Part shown: positions 7,372-10,850 of the stretch, piece by piece
Layout: each line of letters starts with the position of its first letter
How positions within the stretch are numbered: the stretch's first letter is position 1
Assembly (NCBI GenBank): GCA_020432595.1
Contig: JAGQGA010000120.1
Span: 1 to 10,850, forward strand
DNA length: 10,850 nucleotides
From: Anaerolineales bacterium
GTDB taxonomy: Bacteria > Chloroflexota > Anaerolineae > Promineifilales > Promineifilaceae
Reading direction: 5' to 3'
The notes under the pieces: generated by a model
Seen by the model: only the letters and a program-made list of their open reading frames with translations
Told to the model about the DNA's origin: nothing
The model's database searches: none
Translations under genes and position numbers: made by a program

Positions 7372-8235
7372 ATGTTTCAAAAAATCCTGATTCCGCTCGA
7401 TGGCACCGCCCATGCTGAACACGCCTTTCACCTGGCGCAAACATTGGCTCCGGCGGATGATGGGCAGTTGATGCTGCTCCATGTCCTTGCCCAGGCTCGT
7501 GAAAGTGTGTCAACCCATGACCTTGCCACGGCTCACCGCTATCTAAGCGACCTGCATCGCACCGCCCAGCCCACCACGCGCAAGCTCTGCACCCAACTGG
7601 CCGTTGGCGATGTCGCCAGCGTTATTGTGGACACAGCCACGCAAGAAAACGTGGATTTGCTGCTGATGACGGCTGAAGGACGGCTGGGTTTTGGTCGCTC
7701 CATCTTGGGTGGCGTGGCCGAGCGAGTGCTGCGTACAGCCCCTTGCCCAATGCTGGTGAGCCGCTTTCCCGACAAAATCCAGCGGGTGCTGATCACGTTA
7801 GACGGCTCGCACCTGGCGGAGCAGGCACTGCCGCTGGGGCTGGCGGTGGCGCAAAAGCTGGAAGCCAAGGTCACGCTGCTGCAAGTAGAGGAAGGCGTGA
7901 AGGTGGCTCCCAGCATTGCCAGCAAATGGCTGGAACGAGCGGAGGCTGCCGAGGAACGTATTTCTGAACGACTGGCAACGGATGCGGCAACTTATTTGCA
8001 GCAGGCGGCAACCAAGGTGGGGAGTGGGGTAAAAACGGCCGTTTTGCCCGGCCCCGTCGTCTCCAGCATCATCAGCTACATCGAAACCAACCATATTGAC
8101 CTGGTTGTCATGGCTACCCACGGCTTTGCAGGGCTAAGCCGCTGGGATTACGGCCACGTTACCGAAAAAATCATGCGCGGTGCCGACACCTCCCTCCTCA
8201 TCACCCGCCCCGCACCGCACCAACGCATTGCCTAA
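7372..8235 (+). CDS. Second double-domain universal stress protein
   Basis: The protein has 287 residues from the ATG at 7372. The open frame extends back to 7297, but those 25 residues overlap the preceding Usp gene and the text MFQKILIPLDG is the normal Usp start. There is no clear ribosome-binding site and the gap after the first Usp stop is 7 bases, so translational coupling is likely. Domain 1 is about 1-133 and domain 2 about 136-280. The nucleotide loops are weakened compared with the first protein. Domain 1 has MTAEG, nine residues, GG (99-114) in place of THG...GS. Domain 2 has MATHG, nine residues, GH (247-262), losing the final Ser/Thr. ATP binding may therefore be reduced, at least in domain 1. 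A coiled-coil-like charged segment (185-215, rich in Glu, Ala and Arg) lies inside domain 2. A perfect hairpin follows the stop codon. Confidence 0.94.
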   Translation: MFQKILIPLDGTAHAEHAFHLAQTLAPADDGQLMLLHVLAQARESVSTHDLATAHRYLSDLHRTAQPTTRKLCTQLAVGDVASVIVDTATQENVDLLLMTAEGRLGFGRSILGGVAERVLRTAPCPMLVSRFPDKIQRVLITLDGSHLAEQALPLGLAVAQKLEAKVTLLQVEEGVKVAPSIASKWLERAEAAEERISERLATDAATYLQQAATKVGSGVKTAVLPGPVVSSIISYIETNHIDLVVMATHGFAGLSRWDYGHVTEKIMRGADTSLLITRPAPHQRIA

Positions 8236-8242
8236 CAAGGAA

Positions 8243-8303
8243 AATCGTGGCTGGTGGTTAGTGGCTGATGGTTAATACTAGCCACTAACCACCAGCCACG
8301 ATT
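8243..8303. repeat. 23-bp perfect hairpin between the Usp and CBS genes, built from a tandem 14-mer
   Basis: The arms 8243-8265 and 8281-8303 are perfect complements over 23 bases around a 15-base loop. The left side is a tandem 14-mer: GTGGCTGGTGGTTA (8247-8260) and GTGGCTGATGGTTA (8261-8274), one mismatch. The inverse unit TAACCACCAGCCAC is at 8286-8299. It starts 7 bases after the Usp stop and ends 17 bases before the CBS start, right next to the CBS ribosome-binding site (AGAGGA 8306-8311). There is no T-run, so it is a repeat or mRNA structure, not a standard terminator; a transcription-stopping or RNA-stabilising effect is possible. Confidence 0.85.
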
Positions 8304-8320
8304 ACCAGAGGAAAACTGCC

Positions 8321-8758
8321 ATGCTCACCGTCAACGACATTATGACCGTCAATCCCTACACCTTATCACCAGAAATGACCTTGCGTGAAATCATTCGCAT
8401 GATGAAAGAAGAAGGGTGCCGCCACCTCCCCGTTGTGGACGAAGGCAAACTGGTTGGCATCGTCACCGACCGCGACGTGCGGCTGGTGCTGAACTCCCCT
8501 CTGGTTTTGCACGCCCGCTGGCCCGATGACGACCTGTTGGACGAAGTAGCGGCCGAGGGCATTATGACCACCGACCCCGTTACCGTTACGCCCAGCACCC
8601 CCGCTGCCAAAGCCGCTGAAATCCTCAGCATTTATAAATTTGGGGCATTGCCCGTGGTAGCAAACCACAAAAGTGGCAGCAAAACCTTGGTTGGCATTGT
8701 CACAGTCACTGATTTTCTCAACCATTTCCAAGAGAAGCGGACAGAAATTGTCCAGTAG
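8321..8758 (+). CDS. CBS-pair protein
   Basis: The 145-residue protein consists of two CBS motifs with no other domain. Motif 1 covers about 1-60 (VNDIMTVNPYTLSPEMTL, RHLPVVDEGKLVGIVTDRD). Motif 2 covers about 78-137 (IMTTDPVTVTPSTP, FGALPVVANHKSGSKTLVGIVTVTD). Both keep the GIVTxxD signature whose Thr and Asp contact the ribose of adenine nucleotides, so AMP, ADP or ATP binding is likely by family knowledge. Stand-alone CBS pairs act as dimers in the cytoplasm and often sense energy state or partner with other proteins. ATG at 8321 with AGAGGA 9 bases upstream. It is separated from the Usp gene by a perfect hairpin and from the next CBS gene by 123 bases. Twenty residues between the motifs (61-77) form an acidic linker with PDDDLLDE. 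Confidence 0.95.
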   Translation: MLTVNDIMTVNPYTLSPEMTLREIIRMMKEEGCRHLPVVDEGKLVGIVTDRDVRLVLNSPLVLHARWPDDDLLDEVAAEGIMTTDPVTVTPSTPAAKAAEILSIYKFGALPVVANHKSGSKTLVGIVTVTDFLNHFQEKRTEIVQ

Positions 8759-8881
8759 GTGAGCTTTGTCAAACCACCCAATGACATTGGTCACTAGGTT
8801 GCAGCCCCATCACCAATTATCCTACAGACAAATCATAACAACATTGATTTAAGACCTAATAAAAATGAAGGAGCAACTATC

Positions 8882-9331
8882 ATGAGTAAGGAACTCGTTG
8901 AAACCTGGATGACCGAAGACGTGGTGACGATTCCGCCCGATATGCCATTGCCCGAAGCCCATAAGTTGATGACCGAAGAAGAAATTCGCCGCCTGCCCGT
9001 GGTAGATGAACACGGCAAGCTGGTTGGCATTGTCACGTTGGGGGATGTACGCGAAGCTGAACCATCGTCAGCCACCTCGCTCAGCGTTTGGGAATTAAAC
9101 TATTTGTTGAGCAAGCTGACGGTGAAGGAAATTATGACCAAAAACCCGGTCACTGTACGCAACACGGCCACCATTGGCGAGGCAGCACGCACAATGCTAG
9201 AGCGGCGCGTGAGTGGGCTGCCGGTGGTAGATGAGCATAATAAGTTGATGGGCATCATTACCGAATCGGACATTTTTAGCATGGTGGTGCTGCATGAATG
9301 GCGCGAAGATGTGGCGCATGTGTCAGCGTGA
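8882..9331 (+). CDS. Second CBS-pair protein
   Basis: The 149-residue protein again is only a CBS pair. Motif 1 is about 4-60 (LVETWMTEDVVTIPPDMPL, IRRLPVVDEHGKLVGIVTLGD). Motif 2 is about 79-136 (LTVKEIMTKNPVTVRNTATIGE, RRVSGLPVVDEHNKLMGIITESD). Both adenosine-contact signatures (GIVTLGD, GIITESD) are intact. It is a diverged duplicate of the preceding gene in layout, sharing the pattern LPVVDE-GKLVGIVT, but the linker differs (SATSLSVWELNYLLSK against the acidic linker of the first), which suggests a different partner and possibly heterodimer formation. ATG at 8882 with AAGGAG 8 bases upstream. The 123-base spacer before it contains no clear promoter. No palindrome AACGGCCGTT occurs in either CBS gene. 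Confidence 0.95.
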   Translation: MSKELVETWMTEDVVTIPPDMPLPEAHKLMTEEEIRRLPVVDEHGKLVGIVTLGDVREAEPSSATSLSVWELNYLLSKLTVKEIMTKNPVTVRNTATIGEAARTMLERRVSGLPVVDEHNKLMGIITESDIFSMVVLHEWREDVAHVSA

Positions 9332-9338
9332 TCTATAG

Positions 9339-9391
9339 AGAGATTGGAGATTGGAGATTGGAGATTACCCAATCTCCAATCTCCAATCTCT
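9339..9391. repeat. GATTGGA-unit hairpin between the second CBS gene and the phosphotransferase
   Basis: Four tandem copies of the 7-mer GATTGGA or its partial forms (9339-9366) are followed, after the 4-base loop ACCC, by nearly three complementary units AATCTCC (9371-9391). The best stem pairs 9347-9366 with 9371-9390, 20 perfect base pairs; other registers shift by 7 bases. It starts 8 bases after the CBS stop and shares its unit with the hairpin at 4890-4929, so it is a dispersed family. An open frame runs through it, giving the repeated peptide IGDWRL, which is an artefact and not the start of the next gene. Confidence 0.85.
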
Positions 9392-9424
9392 ACAAACCAA
9401 ATAGGCTTAAGTCGGGGGGCAAAA

Positions 9425-10570
9425 ATGAATGCATTTGCTGTTGCCTCTTCGGCACCGGCCATTTCAGAAGAGGCAATTGGAAAGTATCTAACAGAATGGC
9501 ACCAACGGCCGATTTTTATTGATCGGCTGCAACAACTTGGAGGAGAGGCGCAAGGGGCGGCCGCCCTGAAAGGTTTTGGGTATGGCCGCCCTGTTTGCAT
9601 TTCTTACCGCTGTGACGGCGAGCCGCAGCAGCTTGTGCTGCGCCGCGTGCGCCCCAATGGCTTTGGCCGCGAACGGCCGTCTGACCGGGTGGCCGAAGTG
9701 TGGCGCGACTTTCACAACTTTAACCACCTGCCCGGCCACGTGCAGGTAGTTGATATGGTGGCGTTGGACGACAACGGCCGTTTATCCTCCCTCGGCCACG
9801 CCACCGAACTGCTGCTGCTGACCCAATATGCCCCCGGCCAGCCCTATGCCGAAGATTTGTACCGGCTGCTGCAAGGCGAGCCTCTGCGCGACAGCGACAT
9901 GGCCCGCGCCCAGGCGTTGGCCCGCTATCTGGCCGATATTCACCGACAAAAACACCCAGATAATGTAGAACGGCCGTTACTGTGGCGGCGGCGACTGCGT
10001 GATTTGGTCGGCCACGGCGAAGGCATCATGGGGCTGTGCGACAGCTACCCGCTGCCCTTTCCCAGTGCCGACGAACCCATTATCACCCAAGAACGGTTGC
10101 TGACTATTGAAACGGCGGCCAACGGTTGGCGCTGGCGGCTCAAGCCACTGAGCCATCGGCTGTGTCAGGTACACGGCGACTTTCATCCGTTCAACGTGCT
10201 TTTTGGCGAAGGCACCGACTTTACCGTCATTGACCGCAGTCGGGGAGCATGGGGAATGGCTGAGGATGATGTGAGCTGCCTAGTGATTAACTATCTGTTT
10301 TTTGGGCTACAGCAAAACGGCCGTTTTTCCCACCCCTTCACCGACCTCTACCACACCTTCTGGCAAACCTACCTCGACAACCACGACGATCTCGAACTGT
10401 TCGACACCATCGCCCCCTGGTTTGCCTGGCGAGCGCTGGTACTCGCCAGCCCCAAATGGTACCCAACCATCAGCCACGCCACCCGCCACCAGCTTCTCAC
10501 CTTCGCCCAAAACGTCCTCGCCGCACCCACGTTTGATTACGTCCATGTTGAATCCTATTGGAAAGAATAA
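9425..10570 (+). CDS. Aminoglycoside-phosphotransferase-fold (APH/ChoK-like) kinase, substrate unknown
   Basis: The 381-residue start at 9425 is preferred to 9344 because the upstream 27 residues translate the GATTGGA hairpin; GGGGGG lies 5 bases before the ATG. The N-terminal lobe (about 30-135) has ALKGFGYGRPVCISYRC and LVLRRVRPNG, a candidate nucleotide-binding strand. The catalytic loop is VHGDFHPFNVLF (249-260), matching the HGDxxxxN Brenner motif with Asp252 and Asn257. IDRSRGAWGMAEDD (269-282) supplies the metal-binding Asp270. The motif is IDRS in place of the usual IDW or IDF, so it is an atypical branch. Members phosphorylate small molecules such as antibiotics, choline or sugars, or serve unknown roles; resistance cannot be claimed. 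It is followed after 73 bases by an APS-kinase-like gene on the same strand and preceded by Usp and CBS genes. Four copies of the palindrome core lie inside it, the most of any gene here. Confidence 0.86.
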   Translation: MNAFAVASSAPAISEEAIGKYLTEWHQRPIFIDRLQQLGGEAQGAAALKGFGYGRPVCISYRCDGEPQQLVLRRVRPNGFGRERPSDRVAEVWRDFHNFNHLPGHVQVVDMVALDDNGRLSSLGHATELLLLTQYAPGQPYAEDLYRLLQGEPLRDSDMARAQALARYLADIHRQKHPDNVERPLLWRRRLRDLVGHGEGIMGLCDSYPLPFPSADEPIITQERLLTIETAANGWRWRLKPLSHRLCQVHGDFHPFNVLFGEGTDFTVIDRSRGAWGMAEDDVSCLVINYLFFGLQQNGRFSHPFTDLYHTFWQTYLDNHDDLELFDTIAPWFAWRALVLASPKWYPTISHATRHQLLTFAQNVLAAPTFDYVHVESYWKE

Positions 10571-10573
10571 AAT

Positions 10574-10634
10574 GGAACGCAGATTTTCCTGATTTGCATG
10601 ATCATCATCAGGAAAATCAGGGCAATCTGCGTCC
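10574..10634. repeat. GRACGCRGA-family imperfect hairpin, copy 3
   Basis: GATTTTCCTGAT (10582-10593) and ATCAGGAAAATC (10607-10618) are exact complements, and GGAACGCAGATT (10574-10585) also pairs with AATCTGCGTCC (10624-10634) with one bulge. Together they give two mutually exclusive or stacked structures filling the whole 73-base spacer. CAATCTGCGTCCTA at 10623-10636 is identical to 6193-6206 near the xylA promoter. No T-run follows; the next gene's ATG is 9 bases beyond. Confidence 0.75.
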
Positions 10635-10643
10635 TAATTCCAC

Positions 10644-10850
10644 ATGAATACACCCGGCTTTGTCCTTTGGTTCACCGGCCTGCCCGCTTCCGGCAAGACC
10701 ACCTTAGCCTATGCCTTGCGGCAAAAGCTGGCGGCCGATGGCATTCAGGCTGTTGTGCTGGACTCCGACGAGATGCGACACATTTTGACACCGCAGCCCA
10801 GCTATGGTGCCGATGAGCGAGACTGGTTTTACGGTGTCCTAGGGCAATTG
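10644..10850 (+). CDS. APS-kinase-like P-loop kinase, N-terminal part (cut by window edge)
   Basis: The 69 visible codons read open to the edge. MNTPGFVLWFTGLPASGKTT carries the Walker A loop GLPASGKT (12-19) in the position usual for adenylyl-sulfate kinase (CysC) and related kinases. VVLDSDEMRHILTPQPS (37-53) corresponds to the LLDGDxxR segment of CysC, with Ser in place of the usual Gly. The following YGADERDWFY matches the FSxExR helix. Classic CysC phosphorylates adenylyl sulfate to PAPS with ATP; here the DSDE variant means the substrate may differ. The start at 10644 has no clear ribosome-binding site, because the spacer is filled by the repeat hairpin, and is chosen because it begins the domain properly. 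With the phosphotransferase upstream it forms a likely kinase pair. Confidence 0.85.
   Translation, partial: MNTPGFVLWFTGLPASGKTTLAYALRQKLAADGIQAVVLDSDEMRHILTPQPSYGADERDWFYGVLGQL

Noticed and set aside
4890..8303. CRISPR array or IS terminal repeats from the spacer repeats
   Set aside because: Units are 7-14 bases, tandem without unique spacers, and there is no transposase or cas gene in the window.
8759..8881. Promoter or operator for the second CBS gene (CCAAT-GAC-ATTGG at 8778-8790)
   Set aside because: The repeat has only 5-base arms and no good -35/-10 pair lies near it; too weak to list as a feature.
9425..10570. Aminoglycoside resistance gene
   Set aside because: Only the general APH fold motif is present; the fold covers many substrates, the motif after HGD is atypical, and the neighbours are stress proteins, not resistance genes.

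Overview
The window looks like a chromosomal segment of a free-living bacterium. The actinobacterial/Thermus-type xylose isomerase, the paired double Usp proteins and the repeat-rich spacers would suit the Chloroflexota (Anaerolineae/Ardenticatenia-like). That assignment is inference from general impression, not from a marker gene. There are twelve protein-coding genes, two of them cut by the window edges. I saw no rRNA, tRNA, CRISPR array or transposase.

Layout. Positions 1-1352 (minus) hold a VTT/TVP38-type membrane protein followed by the N-terminal half of a GT4 glycosyltransferase. Positions 1554-2462 (plus) hold an XRE-type regulator with a probable MmyB-like ligand-binding domain. It is divergent from the VTT gene, and the shared spacer carries two good inverted repeats. 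Positions 2477-6105 (minus) form a xylose-use operon, transcribed xylA, then an unrecognised four-helix membrane protein, then xylB. A probable operator-like inverted repeat lies upstream of xylA. From 6462 to the right edge everything is on the plus strand: two adjacent double-domain universal stress proteins, two CBS-pair proteins, an aminoglycoside-phosphotransferase-fold kinase and the start of an APS-kinase-like P-loop kinase.

How they work together. XylA and XylB give the standard route xylose to xylulose to xylulose-5-phosphate. The right half reads as a set of proteins from adenine-nucleotide-binding or phosphotransfer families (four Usp domains, four CBS motifs, two kinases). Usp and CBS-pair proteins also dominate the mycobacterial DosR dormancy regulon, so a stress or energy-status module is a reasonable inference.

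The most striking non-genic signal is a highly iterated palindrome, AACGGCCGTT. Its 8-bp core ACGGCCGT occurs 14 times in 10.85 kb, against about 0.17 expected at even base composition. It lies in nine of the twelve genes, in all three reading frames, and once in a spacer. This resembles the cyanobacterial HIP1 phenomenon. In addition, most spacers hold hairpins built from short tandem units followed by their inverse, or GRACGCRGA-type repeats.
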